Positions 18,112 through 26,637 of a stretch of DNA of 55,430 bases are shown here, piece after piece. Origin of the DNA: Promethearchaeota archaeon (GTDB lineage Archaea > Asgardarchaeota > Lokiarchaeia > Sigynarchaeales > SOKP01). Numbering within the stretch: position 1 is the first letter of the stretch; every line of letters starts with the position of its first letter. Position numbers and translations under genes: made by a program. Where the stretch lies: positions 1 to 55,430 of the forward strand of contig JAHPYY010000097.1 in assembly GCA_019058515.1 (NCBI GenBank), written 5' to 3'. Under the pieces are notes generated by a model. The model was not told where the DNA came from and did not search any database. It saw only the letters and a list, made by a program, of their open reading frames with translations.

Positions 18112-18246
18112 GTGTGTAGTAGTGAAAAACGACGACTCCGCTAAATCCCTGGATTTTTGTCTTTTGGTTTCGCGAACTACACGCGATATATCACCCTCCT
18201 TACCCTTTTGTTAGTTTGATCTCTCTTTGGTCTCGTTAGTGGAGTC
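18112..18246. ncRNA. candidate structured RNA (higher-GC island)
   Basis: In very AT-rich surroundings this block is richer in G+C and holds two long pairings. GTGTGTAGT (18112-18120) pairs with ACTACACGC (18176-18184), nine pairs with one G-U. GACTCCGCTAA (18134-18144) pairs with TTAGTGGAGTC (18236-18246), eleven pairs with one G-U. The two helices interleave, so they would form a pseudoknot or alternate. A 65-codon minus-strand frame (18177-18374, very basic) overlaps and cannot be excluded. It does not match tRNA, SRP or RNase P RNA signatures that I can recall. Strand unknown. Confidence 0.3.
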
Positions 18247-18471
18247 CTTTTCACCTTCTTATTTTGACCTGCTCGACGCAAATCAAACCTCTGGGATGTA
18301 TGCGAGGGAACGGTTCCATAGAATAGAAAATAGTAAGGAAAAGCTAAAACTATTGTCAACCTTAACCTCGGCAAATAATTAAATTTTTAAACCTTAGTTT
18401 AACACATATCTGTAATGTCTACTATTATTAAGATTAAAAAAATAAGAAAGAAGAATTTATCTTTTTATTAA

Positions 18472-18885
18472 TCAATCGTAACGTTTACTCGTCGTTAATA
18501 TTGAGAAGAACCCTAAAAATCCTACGCATGCGTAGCATAGTTTAACCCACAGTGGAAAATACAGAAGGTTAAACGAGTCTGTAACTAGGATCCAAGTGAT
18601 AATATCGGCAATCGTAAACACCACCATAAAGCTTAAAGTCATGAGAGAAAAAGCGTAACCCCACTCCTCTTCCCCTAAATATCCACGTGCGGAGACCAAG
18701 CTCCAAATTCCAAGGAAAAACGAGATTACGCCAACAAAAATCACAAATTTAAGCGACGACTGTAGCAATATTTCAGAAACTAAATCAATTATCGCTCTGA
18801 TAAAAATAATAACGGGGATTAAGGTTATAAATACCTTTTCCCGCGTAAATACTCCCATCTTTTCGTCTGACAATTTGAATTTCAC
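18472..18885 (-). CDS. four-helix membrane protein, unknown
   Basis: 137 residues with four hydrophobic spans (about 18-40, 48-66, 78-98, 112-130) and a short N-terminal soluble stretch. No motif recognised. ATG start. The gene faces away from 19014 with about 130 bases between the two starts, so the spacer probably holds two promoters. Confidence 0.55.
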   Translation of the reverse strand: MKFKLSDEKMGVFTREKVFITLIPVIIFIRAIIDLVSEILLQSSLKFVIFVGVISFFLGIWSLVSARGYLGEEEWGYAFSLMTLSFMVVFTIADIITWILVTDSFNLLYFPLWVKLCYACVGFLGFFSILTTSKRYD

Positions 18886-19013
18886 TTAAAATTATAGTAA
18901 TCTTTAATTTATAGAATTCAATAAAAATTTTATCAAATTAGGCGAACTTATAAAATTTGTTGATTACCTGTTACTAAACATATCTGGTAGAGGGGAAGGA
19001 AATTAAAATTAAA

Positions 19014-19958
19014 GTGTTAAATTATAACCCAGAAACCCATCAACATGACTTAGAAGGTCAAAATGTACTAGACTTAGAAGTCGAGCAGGTTCTTGAGTTA
19101 TTGCAAACGATTCAATTGCCCAAGGAACCCCAAATCCATCCAACTATTGTCATTACGGATCATTATTTTTTCACGAAAATAAACGAATGTAAATACAAGT
19201 ATAATTACAACAGAATTTGGGTACCCTCGTATAAATTTAAAACCATGACCCTCTCAATAGATGACCTAAGGGAAAAGCTAACTCAAATTCCCGAATCAGT
19301 TACTATTTCAAATACTTTTTTTACGGCTTTATCGGGTTTATTGTGGTTACTCCTTCCAATAATCAATATTGTAAATATTTTATTCAGAATTTCTTTAGGG
19401 ATCTACGACATAACCATTATATCCCTGTTTATTGTGTTTCTTTCTATATCTTTCCTTTCTGTGTTTCACATATCTTACCAGATTGTATCCCGGGTAAGAA
19501 GTACGAAGAAATTTCAGATAGAATACGACCTTCCTCTCTTATCGTCCTTTGGTGAAGTGGATGGTTCAGACATTATCTTTCTTTTGAGTCAACTTCTTTA
19601 TAGTCTTTTTTACGTAGCTATTGATTCGTTTGTCGTCCACAATATAGTAATTTTGAACACACTAAGCCAATTACTCTTAGTCCTTAGCGTTTTAATTGGG
19701 ATATCGATGATACCTATTACAGTATCGAGTTATTCCAAGCTTAAAGTGCGGAAGGAATATTGTTTGCAGTTCCTTTACAATAAGCTCAATACCGTAAAAG
19801 AAGCAAATTCGAAACAGTATTATTTAAAATTATCACTACAACTACAAAACAAAAAGATATTTGTAATTGGAAATTTACCTAAGATTTCTGCCTTCATCTC
19901 CTTTTTCTTATCTGTAATTCCACTAATATCACAACTCGCAATAACGTATTCAAGTTAA
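19014..19958 (+). CDS. membrane protein with soluble N-terminal region, unknown
   Basis: 314 residues. The first 100 are soluble and acidic (DLEVEQVLELLQTIQLPKE), followed by membrane spans near 103-125, 130-155, about 187-207, 212-235 and 290-310. GTG start with a strong purine-rich site (GAGGGGAAGGA) upstream. No family recognised. It runs toward the leftward three-gene unit ending at 20131. Confidence 0.55.
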   Translation: MLNYNPETHQHDLEGQNVLDLEVEQVLELLQTIQLPKEPQIHPTIVITDHYFFTKINECKYKYNYNRIWVPSYKFKTMTLSIDDLREKLTQIPESVTISNTFFTALSGLLWLLLPIINIVNILFRISLGIYDITIISLFIVFLSISFLSVFHISYQIVSRVRSTKKFQIEYDLPLLSSFGEVDGSDIIFLLSQLLYSLFYVAIDSFVVHNIVILNTLSQLLLVLSVLIGISMIPITVSSYSKLKVRKEYCLQFLYNKLNTVKEANSKQYYLKLSLQLQNKKIFVIGNLPKISAFISFFLSVIPLISQLAITYSS

Positions 19959-20118
19959 TTTAGCCTTCGAATACGAGAGTTTAGTTGAAGCTATATTATC
20001 GTTAGGATATAATTTAAGGGGAGATATTCTCTTTCGAAACATCGATGTTATTTGAGAAGTGTTCTATCAAGACCGCATCGAAGAAATTCTCAAAAATTTT
20101 TTACCTAACTGTTTTTGA
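19957..20118 (+). pseudogene. possible gene fragment
   Basis: A 54-codon frame with one internal TGA reads like protein (FEYESLVEAILSLGYNL, then YQDRIEEILKNFLP). It has no start codon of its own and no recognised family. It overlaps the previous stop by two bases and may be decayed coding DNA. Confidence 0.25.
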
Positions 20119-20130
20119 GATAGTAAACAT

Positions 20131-20982
20131 TTAAGCTTGAATCGATAAATCATCTAACCGTTCTTTTAATTCGTCTAATTCATTTATCTGCTCCTTTGAG
20201 AGCCAATATTTTTTCGAATATAATCGGTCCCAATGTAACTTATTAAATATTTTTTTATTTGTTACTAATTTACGCAATGGTGAATAATCGGTTTTTAACG
20301 AGGTGATAGAAGAAGAAAAGGTTTTATCAAGACTTAATTCAATACCTTTTGTTAATCGAAATCTGTAAAATAAGGTGCTAAATAAGATGTATAACTGAAT
20401 ATCGTTTGTACAACCGTAATAGAGAATAATGCGTAAGTCTTCTTTATCATTTGGAATTTGCTTATATATTATATCCTTTATATAATTATTTAAGTTTGTA
20501 TCATCGGATTTTATCCTAAACATAGATGTTTCATGATTTTTTAAGACTTGTACGACGCCTTTTAGCTTTAAAGCGTGGAAATTGCCATTAGTAAGCTCAA
20601 TGTTATATTCTAACACCTCTAAATCTTTTTCGATTTGAGTTAAGAAAGAATTTGAACAAATTAGCATCCATTCAAAAGCAAGAAAAGTTCCTAAAGCGAA
20701 TATTGAAAGGAAATAGCGCTCAAACAAAAAAAAGTATCCGGAAATCATAACCATTAAAAATACAAATGTTAAAAATCTAAATCTAAGATTGCGTTTTCGA
20801 CTATCGTTTAATTCATCAATATTAATAAAGGGTTCAGAGCTTAATTTGTACATTATATATTTCGAACTTCTTGTGGGATTAAACGCAATTGCAAAAAATA
20901 AAAACAATAAAATAAAAACAATAAATAACACTAAATTTGTCTTAAGACTTTCAACTTCCGTATAGTAAACATAATCGTTCAA
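20131..20982 (-). CDS. membrane protein, third gene of nuclease/HExxH unit
   Basis: 283 residues. Three hydrophobic spans (about 15-35, 68-88, 90-110) are followed by a soluble cytoplasmic part (about 120-283) ending in a helix rich in D, E and L. No catalytic motif seen. It starts 42 bases after the stop of the HExxH gene and is likely co-transcribed with it and with the PD-(D/E)XK-like gene. Function unknown. Confidence 0.6.
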   Translation of the reverse strand: MNDYVYYTEVESLKTNLVLFIVFILLFLFFAIAFNPTRSSKYIMYKLSSEPFINIDELNDSRKRNLRFRFLTFVFLMVMISGYFFLFERYFLSIFALGTFLAFEWMLICSNSFLTQIEKDLEVLEYNIELTNGNFHALKLKGVVQVLKNHETSMFRIKSDDTNLNNYIKDIIYKQIPNDKEDLRIILYYGCTNDIQLYILFSTLFYRFRLTKGIELSLDKTFSSSITSLKTDYSPLRKLVTNKKIFNKLHWDRLYSKKYWLSKEQINELDELKERLDDLSIQA

Positions 20983-21024
20983 AATCTCTTCAAACCAATT
21001 ATATTCAACTAAATAAAATAACGC

Positions 21025-21894
21025 CTAAGTTCCCATTACTATGAAAAAATGGAAAAAGATGTTAATTCTATTTCTGAATATCTCATTTTGAGTAAGTGTC
21101 TTTTTACGAGAAAAGATTAATTTTGAAAACTCGTGTGATTTATTTATAATAACAGCTTCATTTCCCTTAGGAATTATAAAGCTCATAAAATTAAGAAAAA
21201 TAGAGATAAAATAAGATATTAAGAAAGAGAATAGAATATTCTCTGAAACCGTTTTTGTATTAAGACACAATATATATAATGTAAAAAAAATTATCCCTGA
21301 CCATACTAAGACTAAAAAGCTAAACCTAAATATACCTAATAACCTAAGTTTTACTTTCGCTTCTTTAAGTAAGCTCTTTCTGAAAGCGTGTATAAATTGA
21401 TCAAAATCTGCGAGAAGTACAGTCGTCTTATATTCAGCGAAATATTCGTTATAAAGGTTGTATACATTGTACTCCAAGTTTTTTAAGAGATTAAGCTCAA
21501 GTTTTTTCATTTTTATTCGATTCAACTCGCCAATATCAAAAGGATCGTTAAAGTGGTTTAATTCGTGAAAGATAGTCACAATCGTATCGTTAAAATCGCT
21601 CTTATTCCAGCAATAACAGATTTTCGCGGTCTTGTATCCATTTATTAATTCCTCCGGTGATAGGGCTTTTCCTCCCCCGGTGATAACATTAAACTGAGCG
21701 TCTCTACGAATTCTATGGTCGTATTGCCTTTGTTCAGAAAACGGCGGTTGAAAAATATTAACTTCAATTTTTTCTTCAAATTCTTTTCGTGAATTGATCA
21801 AGTTTTCAAGGTATTTTCTTTTCTCACCTGAAATATTCAAATACTTACAATCTTCGTTTAAGTTGCCATATCTTCTGAAATTGACAAATACCAA
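21025..21894 (-). CDS. membrane-anchored HExxH metallopeptidase-like protein
   Basis: 289 residues. HELNH (110-114) sits in a hydrophobic helix (TIVTIFHELNHF), and about 35 residues on, NEYFAEY supplies Glu150 and Glu154 as a possible third zinc ligand; this is the gluzincin/ImmA-like layout. Two or three membrane spans follow (about 187-235). The catalytic part precedes the membrane part. Substrate unknown. It stands between a nuclease-like gene and a membrane protein gene with short gaps, which suggests one functional unit, perhaps stress- or defence-related; that is inference. Confidence 0.65.
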   Translation of the reverse strand: MVFVNFRRYGNLNEDCKYLNISGEKRKYLENLINSRKEFEEKIEVNIFQPPFSEQRQYDHRIRRDAQFNVITGGGKALSPEELINGYKTAKICYCWNKSDFNDTIVTIFHELNHFNDPFDIGELNRIKMKKLELNLLKNLEYNVYNLYNEYFAEYKTTVLLADFDQFIHAFRKSLLKEAKVKLRLLGIFRFSFLVLVWSGIIFFTLYILCLNTKTVSENILFSFLISYFISIFLNFMSFIIPKGNEAVIINKSHEFSKLIFSRKKTLTQNEIFRNRINIFFHFFIVMGT

Positions 21895-21938
21895 TTATCT
21901 CAACATGTGATATTCTCAATCGTTATTCCTTTACGAGA

Positions 21939-22520
21939 TTAACCGCTAAATTGTAAAACCGAATCGTCTGCTTTCCATGATTCCGTATTAAATCCGATTA
22001 CTATGATTTCTTCTCCCCCTATCGTATTCCACTCACCAATTTCTGTTAAACGTCGTTCTAAAGAATTTGTGTCTCCTATTAACACTTCTACTCCATGTGA
22101 ATATAGCAAATCTGAATTCGTCTTAAACTCTATAATTTTTTCAAAATCCTTTTTAATATCTCCTTTTCCTCTGGAAGCTAATTTGAATTCTATGACTGCA
22201 AAATTCTCTTTAGAATTCGGTAAGTGAATTATAAAATCGGGCATTTTACCTTTTTCAAAACATTTCTGGTATTCTTTACTTACTTCGGCTTGTATTATTA
22301 CACCCCCAAAATCCACAATTCCCCGCTCTAATAAGATTCGAAGTTGATGATAGAATTCATAAGCAAATGGTCTTTCTAAATATTTTTCTTTTTCGAGAAT
22401 TTTAATTGTTGATTCGCTAGCGTCAATTTTTTCATAAATCAATTTTGAAAGACTACAATAATCTCTATTCATATTTTTCAGAGCAAATTTTAAAGCTTCA
22501 GCTATATCGGTTAAAGGCAT
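21939..22520 (-). CDS. PD-(D/E)XK nuclease-like protein
   Basis: 193 residues. A helical N-terminal part (1-60) is followed by a core with PDFIIHLPNSKENFAVIEFK: the PD at about 95-96 and EFK at about 110-112 match the PD...(D/E)xK signature of the nuclease superfamily, in the usual strand-turn-strand setting. A later strand (VEVLIGD) fits the fold. Short for a restriction enzyme and without a recognition domain. First gene of the leftward unit with the HExxH protein (44-base gap). Confidence 0.65.
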   Translation of the reverse strand: MPLTDIAEALKFALKNMNRDYCSLSKLIYEKIDASESTIKILEKEKYLERPFAYEFYHQLRILLERGIVDFGGVIIQAEVSKEYQKCFEKGKMPDFIIHLPNSKENFAVIEFKLASRGKGDIKKDFEKIIEFKTNSDLLYSHGVEVLIGDTNSLERRLTEIGEWNTIGGEEIIVIGFNTESWKADDSVLQFSG

Positions 22521-22879
22521 ATGGTTTCATTAAGAATTTATATATTTAATTTAAATTATCATAGAATTATTTAATGGGAATTTATCTTTTTCTCTATTAT
22601 AATAGCAATTGTCGTATATTGCGAATCTCTATTTAAAGGCGATATAGTCCAATTTTTGTGATAGTTCTAGAATACTTCAAATATTTTTGTGTGTGAACTT
22701 ATAGCAATAGAAATTCTCTTCAGATTTTCGGACTTAACTCTTCAATGAAATATCAATATAAAAAACTTCGAAATTGAAAAATAAGGGTTGTACGAAGATA
22801 AATCTTATGTTTTTATCAATTAAGAAAAAAAAATTAATAAATCAAATGAAATGAATTTTAGATGGCGTCTTTATCGACT
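22521..22879. other. intergenic stretch carrying repeat copy 1
   Basis: 359 bases without a gene. It holds the promoter side of the nuclease-like gene and one copy of the 19-base repeat (22683-22701). Confidence 0.4.
22683..22701 (+). repeat. 19-bp dispersed repeat, copy 1
   Basis: ATTTTTGTGTGTGAACTTA, identical over 19 bases to copy 2 at 23665-23683; a diverged third copy is at 24508-24526. All three are in the same orientation and fall between gene modules. Confidence 0.7.
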
Positions 22880-23536
22880 TTATCTTTTTCTTCTAGATTT
22901 GATTACTATTCTCAAGAGAAATACCATAGATACAAAGATAAGTGGCAATACTAGCAATAAATCAAATCCTCCTATACTTTGCTGTGGTTCTTCTGGCGTC
23001 CAACCTGAATCCACTTGTCCGTTATACTCTAATTCTTTCGTTGATTTCATGTTATAATCAGTCCCTACGCAGGCACCAGAATTAGATTTCTCGGTTAGCT
23101 CAAAAATAATATGTACTTTCGTATCCGCAATAGCTGTAATAATAACTGAAGTAGAATCGCAGTTTTCTGGATACCATACAGCTCCCACATAAACCTCTTC
23201 CGAATCTCTAATTATACCTGTGTCTCGAATCGCCATGATATTCATACCGCACATTACACCATCATCTGCCATTGGTTTATGGAAGATAGATACAGTTAAT
23301 TTCTCACCTGACACCAACTCGCAAGAATAATATTCACTAGTAAATTCAGGACCAGATTTCTTCGAACCACTTTCCCACATCCATTCTACATTGTCTGGAC
23401 TTCCAAAAAACAAGGTGCTATATGTAGTATCGTTTTGAGGTATTGAAGTTAAATCAGCTTTCGCAGGAATCACATTTATTAATAGAATCATTGAAACTAA
23501 TGCTAGATATATAATTAATTGAGATTTTCTTCTCAT
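22880..23536 (-). CDS. secreted, C-terminally anchored surface protein
   Basis: 218 residues. A signal peptide (1-27, ending PAKA), an extracellular domain rich in beta strands with five or six cysteines (ENCDSTS, NSGACVGTDYN), a spacer, a membrane span (about 192-211) and a basic stop (KSRRKR). The layout is typical of archaeal cell-surface proteins. No family recognised. It lies alone between two repeat copies. Confidence 0.65.
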   Translation of the reverse strand: MRRKSQLIIYLALVSMILLINVIPAKADLTSIPQNDTTYSTLFFGSPDNVEWMWESGSKKSGPEFTSEYYSCELVSGEKLTVSIFHKPMADDGVMCGMNIMAIRDTGIIRDSEEVYVGAVWYPENCDSTSVIITAIADTKVHIIFELTEKSNSGACVGTDYNMKSTKELEYNGQVDSGWTPEEPQQSIGGFDLLLVLPLIFVSMVFLLRIVIKSRRKR

Positions 23537-23664
23537 AATAACTACCTTTTTTGCTTATTAATTATCTTGGATTGTAGTGATAACAATATTTAACATAATT
23601 ATTAAATATTTTGTCAAGCTCATCTAATTCAAAAAAAAAAATAAGATAATAAAAAAGGACAATT

Positions 23665-23683
23665 ATTTTTGTGTGTGAACTTA
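23665..23683 (+). repeat. 19-bp dispersed repeat, copy 2
   Basis: ATTTTTGTGTGTGAACTTA, identical to copy 1. It sits between the stop of the hepT-like gene and the start of the surface-protein gene. Confidence 0.7.
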
Positions 23684-23703
23684 CGATAGAAGAGAAGAAT
23701 ATT

Positions 23704-24036
23704 TTAAGTATCAAACTTAGAGATAAATGATTTTAGCTCCGGTAATCTATTATGGATAGTTTTCCAAACAAGTTTCAGATCAACCTTAGAATAAGCGTGA
23801 ATTAATTTGTCCCTCATTCCAGCAATCTCTTTCCATGGAATTTGAGGGTATTTTTCTCTAATTTCTTCAGGAATGTTTTTGCTCGCTTCACCAATAATTT
23901 CAAACTTACGAATTACAGCACTCGAAGTTTTATCGTCAATAAGAAATTGTTCGAAGGTTATTCCTTGAATGAAATCAAATATTCTTTCAATTGCTTCATC
24001 AATGTCTTTTAGATGAATAAGGAACTTTTCACGCAT
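23704..24036 (-). CDS. hepT: HepT-like RNase toxin
   Basis: 110 residues of the HEPN/DUF86 family. The R-x4-H-x-Y active site is present: R75, H80, Y82 (RDKLIHAY). In known systems HepT is an RNase inactivated when its partner MntA adds AMP to the tyrosine. It overlaps the end of the nucleotidyltransferase gene by 8 bases, as is normal for this pair, so it is translationally coupled. Confidence 0.88.
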   Translation of the reverse strand: MREKFLIHLKDIDEAIERIFDFIQGITFEQFLIDDKTSSAVIRKFEIIGEASKNIPEEIREKYPQIPWKEIAGMRDKLIHAYSKVDLKLVWKTIHNRLPELKSFISKFDT

Positions 24037-24331
24037 ATATGACCTCTTTTAGTATTTTTGGCTTCAACTCTTCCTTTATGCTTGATTTAGATATCACATC
24101 TACTCTTGAATTGAATATATTTCCTAAATAACGTGAAAGGCCAATAAGATGAATTAGATCAGCCTCATCTTCAAACTCAACTAAGAAATCTATATCGCTT
24201 GAAGCAGAATGCGTATTTCTTACGTATGACCCAAAAATACCAATGTTCTTAACTTTATACTTTAATTTGAGATCAATTTTCAAATTTTTAAGCTCGTTAA
24301 GAATATCCTTCTTACTTAACACCATATTCAA
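24029..24331 (-). CDS. mntA: MntA-like nucleotidyltransferase antitoxin
   Basis: 100 residues of the minimal nucleotidyltransferase family. GSYVR (34-38) and DID (46-48) form the catalytic GSx...DxD signature. With hepT downstream it forms a HepT/MntA toxin-antitoxin unit in which this enzyme AMPylates the toxin. Lies between repeat copies 2 and 3. Confidence 0.88.
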   Translation of the reverse strand: MNMVLSKKDILNELKNLKIDLKLKYKVKNIGIFGSYVRNTHSASSDIDFLVEFEDEADLIHLIGLSRYLGNIFNSRVDVISKSSIKEELKPKILKEVIYA

Positions 24332-24507
24332 ATCTTTTTTACATGTTTATGATACAACAATGTTTTAAACCCAATATAATTCGTTTCCACAATGAATTAT
24401 CATTTTTGTAGTTTATAAATAATCGGTTTTGGACAATAAATAATTGTTAGTAAATGTGCCAATTGATTATATATTAGATGAGCAAATATCCTTCGTAAGT
24501 ATGGATT

Positions 24508-24526
24508 TTTTTGTACGTGAACTTAC
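24508..24526 (+). repeat. 19-bp dispersed repeat, copy 3 (diverged)
   Basis: TTTTTGTACGTGAACTTAC; it differs from copies 1 and 2 inside the GT run. Located between the vapBC-like pair and mntA. Confidence 0.5.
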
Positions 24527-24576
24527 AAATAAAGAAATTAAATGTCGGAATTTTAGCATTAAACAGATGTTTATGG

Positions 24577-24657
24577 TTACTCCTGGGCAATTTGGAAATT
24601 TTTATCGTCCTTATTTTTAATTGCTAATATAAAGCCTGTATCTAAAAACACAGCCAT
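24577..24657 (-). pseudogene. truncated VapC-like PIN toxin
   Basis: 26 codons: MAVFLDTGFILAIKNKDDKN then a stop. VFLDTGFILA is the first strand and active-site Asp region of PIN-domain VapC toxins, which are normally about 130 residues. The ATG lies one base after the antitoxin stop. The rest of the PIN domain is missing, so the toxin is inactive. Confidence 0.65.
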
Positions 24658-24658
24658 T

Positions 24659-24943
24659 TTATTCATCCTCATTTAATTGGTATAAAAATTCATCAACCTT
24701 TTCTGATAAATCTTCAATGTCTATCTCAAAAACATCTTCCAAACCGATCCACGCGTAATCATCTGTTATAGATTCTGAAGTCTCATCTTCTTCTATACCT
24801 TCAGCTTTCATTGCATCCTCAATCAGCTTTGCTACAAGATCCTTCTTGCTTATTTTATTTCCCCGCAATGTTAAATGAGAAATCAATTTGTCCAACAATT
24901 TTATATGCCTTTTGTCAATACGTATAGTATTTATAAAAATCAC
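24659..24943 (-). CDS. VapB-like antitoxin, probably orphan
   Basis: 94 residues. The N-terminus (IRIDKRHIKLLDKLISHL) looks like a ribbon-helix-helix DNA-binding segment and the C-terminus is acidic (IDIEDLSEKVDEFLYQL), as expected of a toxin-neutralising tail. It is followed directly by a truncated PIN toxin, so it is either a relic or an antitoxin retained against another toxin. Confidence 0.6.
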   Translation of the reverse strand: MIFINTIRIDKRHIKLLDKLISHLTLRGNKISKKDLVAKLIEDAMKAEGIEEDETSESITDDYAWIGLEDVFEIDIEDLSEKVDEFLYQLNEDE

Positions 24944-25075
24944 CTTTTCTGTATCTTTGTATACTAGTATACATTATTATTTTGATATTTTTTTTTTTTA
25001 ATTTCTAAAAACTAGTTTTAAGAGAGAAAACATAAATTTAATACTTAAATTGGCATAATTTTTCTAAAGAAAACC

Positions 25076-25738
25076 ATGGTGAATCTATACCTAAAGAAAA
25101 TTTTGGCTTCATCTTTTTTAATATTGTTTCTCAACATAGGGTTTGTTATATTTGCGTTGGATGTGTACTTTAATTTCAGTACTTTACTCGTTTTATTAAT
25201 TTTTAATGTAATTTTGTGCGTGGACATTAACATAAGACCAATTTCTTCGGAAAAGGATCAATATAAGCATCCAAAACTCTCAATGTTGCTATTTCTTGCT
25301 CTTCCCTTTTTTGCACTCCTTCCTTATTTAGAATACGTTACGCTTATTCAAACCTTTCTTGTGATTTGGGACACTATTATCACTTATATAAGCGGTGTTT
25401 CCATCCTAATTATTGGAGGGATTATCTTAACCTATAGTCGGTTGTTGCTTGGCAAATTTGGGAGCTCTAAGATAACCATTGAAGAGAACCATTTTCTAGT
25501 GACAAGCGGGATATACCAGTATATTAGACATCCCATTTATCTCGGAATGTTGTTGGTCTTTTTTGGGTACGCTTTATCGTTTAGGAGTCTAACAATTTCC
25601 TTTATTTTCTTATTTTTCTTCTTTTTCTTATTTAAAAATCGCATGGACACCGAAGAGACAATGTTAAAAGTTAAATTTGGAAAAGAATACGAGTTATACT
25701 TAAGGAGAACGAAACGTATCGTTCCGTTTATTTATTAG
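25076..25738 (+). CDS. ICMT/PEMT-family membrane methyltransferase
   Basis: 220 residues, about five membrane spans, with the family signature near the C-terminus: LVTSGIYQYIRHPIYLGMLL, then EETMLKVKFGKEYELYLRR. These residues bind S-adenosylmethionine and the membrane substrate in isoprenylcysteine carboxyl methyltransferases and related enzymes. The substrate is unknown; archaeal members may act on lipids or isoprenoids. ATG start. It faces the small-peptide repeat unit. Confidence 0.8.
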   Translation: MVNLYLKKILASSFLILFLNIGFVIFALDVYFNFSTLLVLLIFNVILCVDINIRPISSEKDQYKHPKLSMLLFLALPFFALLPYLEYVTLIQTFLVIWDTIITYISGVSILIIGGIILTYSRLLLGKFGSSKITIEENHFLVTSGIYQYIRHPIYLGMLLVFFGYALSFRSLTISFIFLFFFFFLFKNRMDTEETMLKVKFGKEYELYLRRTKRIVPFIY

Positions 25739-25778
25739 ATTCATTATTAAATATTAAAATATAAAAAGAAAAGGATAA

Positions 25779-25799
25779 GGGGCTACGATATGTAGCCCC
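25779..25799 (-). terminator. hairpin terminator of peptide unit copy 1
   Basis: GGGGCTAC-5 nt-GTAGCCCC, a perfect 8-base-pair stem. On the minus strand it is followed by TTATCCTTTTC. The same stem ends copy 2. Confidence 0.6.
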
Positions 25800-25901
25800 C
25801 GTTGGGATATGACAGAATAATGGCCCCGAATTTTGTTTGGTAATTTCAAGGATGAGAATATATCAAAATAATGTAAGCGTAAAATAATGTAAATAAATAA
25901 A

Positions 25902-25979
25902 TTATCCATTTAAACCAGCGTAGGTATTCCAATAACCTTCAAGAGCCAGATGCTTCTTTTTTAATGTTTTTTCGTTCAT
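25902..25979 (-). CDS. 25-residue peptide, duplicated family
   Basis: ATG start preceded by GGTGAAAGAA. A basic leader (MNEKTLKKKH) is followed by LALEGYWNTYAGLNG. The second unit encodes MALEGYWNCYTGLNR. Between the copies four codons differ silently and three or four change the residue, which suggests selection on the peptide. A leader-core layout is what one expects of a ribosomally made, modified peptide or a signalling peptide, but no modification enzyme is recognised next to it. It could also be part of a regulatory RNA. Confidence 0.45.
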   Translation of the reverse strand: MNEKTLKKKHLALEGYWNTYAGLNG

Positions 25980-26192
25980 TTTCTTTCACCACTCTATTCT
26001 TTAATTTATAATTAGAATATGTTTCATATTTAGTTTTCAGCTCGGAACTAAAATGGTAACATGAAACTATTGTGGTAACATCCTTTTTTAAAGCTTAAAT
26101 ACTAATAATAATAAGTAGCAGAAATGGAGAGTTGAGATATTTTTTGGAACTATATGATGATTATTTATTTTAAAAAAGCTTAGAAAAAGTTA

Positions 26193-26212
26193 GGGGCTAC
26201 AATTGTAGCCCC
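26193..26212 (-). terminator. hairpin terminator of peptide unit copy 2
   Basis: A perfect 20-base palindrome with GGGGCTAC and GTAGCCCC arms, followed on the minus strand by TAACTTTTTC. Confidence 0.6.
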
Positions 26213-26333
26213 AGGTGGATCGCCCTATGCCTATACCAACGATATGGAAAAATTGGTACTTCTGTGAGTTTTTTTCTGGAAAGTATAAAATTTCTATTTA
26301 AATTTAAGCGTGAAAATAAAAAATTAAATAAAA

Positions 26334-26381
26334 TTACCTATTAAGACCAGTATAACAATTCCAATACCCTTCGAGAGCCAT
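26334..26381 (-). CDS. second copy of the short peptide (15 aa core)
   Basis: MALEGYWNCYTGLNR from an internal ATG. Relative to copy 1 the leader region is four bases shorter and out of frame (an ATG at 26407 opens an alternative 27-codon frame), so this copy is either re-started internally or decaying. Confidence 0.3.
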   Translation of the reverse strand: MALEGYWNCYTGLNR

Positions 26382-26637
26382 TGGCTATTCATTTTTTTTG
26401 AGTTCATTTTTTTTGTTTCTTCTTTTTGTTTGTTGAAATATAGTTAGACAGCGTTACATATTTAGTTTTTAATGCGAAATTAAAATGGTAACATGAAACT
26501 TTAATGGGAAGTAACTAAAAAACAAAAAGATTCGGCACTACCAGCAAGATCTCTGCAATGATTATGAAGTTAACTACCAAATTATATAAATGCAAAGTCC
26601 CATGTTATTACTGAAAGGTTAAAAGTTATGGGATACT

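Larger units (their letters stand above)
25779..26068 (-). repeat. peptide/hairpin unit, copy 1
   Basis: One of two tandem related units of about 300 bases. Shared parts in minus-strand order: AGTTTCATGTTACCATTTT (complement of 26050-26068), AAAACTAAATATG (26025-26037), a short peptide frame, ACGCTTA, and a GGGGCTAC hairpin. Copy 2 is at 26193-26500. Confidence 0.6.
26193..26500 (-). repeat. peptide/hairpin unit, copy 2
   Basis: Diverged second copy; the 19-base block AAAATGGTAACATGAAACT (26482-26500) is identical to 26050-26068, and CATATTTAGTTTT (26457-26469) to 26025-26037. Confidence 0.6.

Noticed and set aside
18177..18374. 65-codon basic minus-strand frame
   Set aside because: TTG start, extreme Arg/Lys content and overlap with the paired arms of a possible RNA make coding doubtful; kept only as an alternative.
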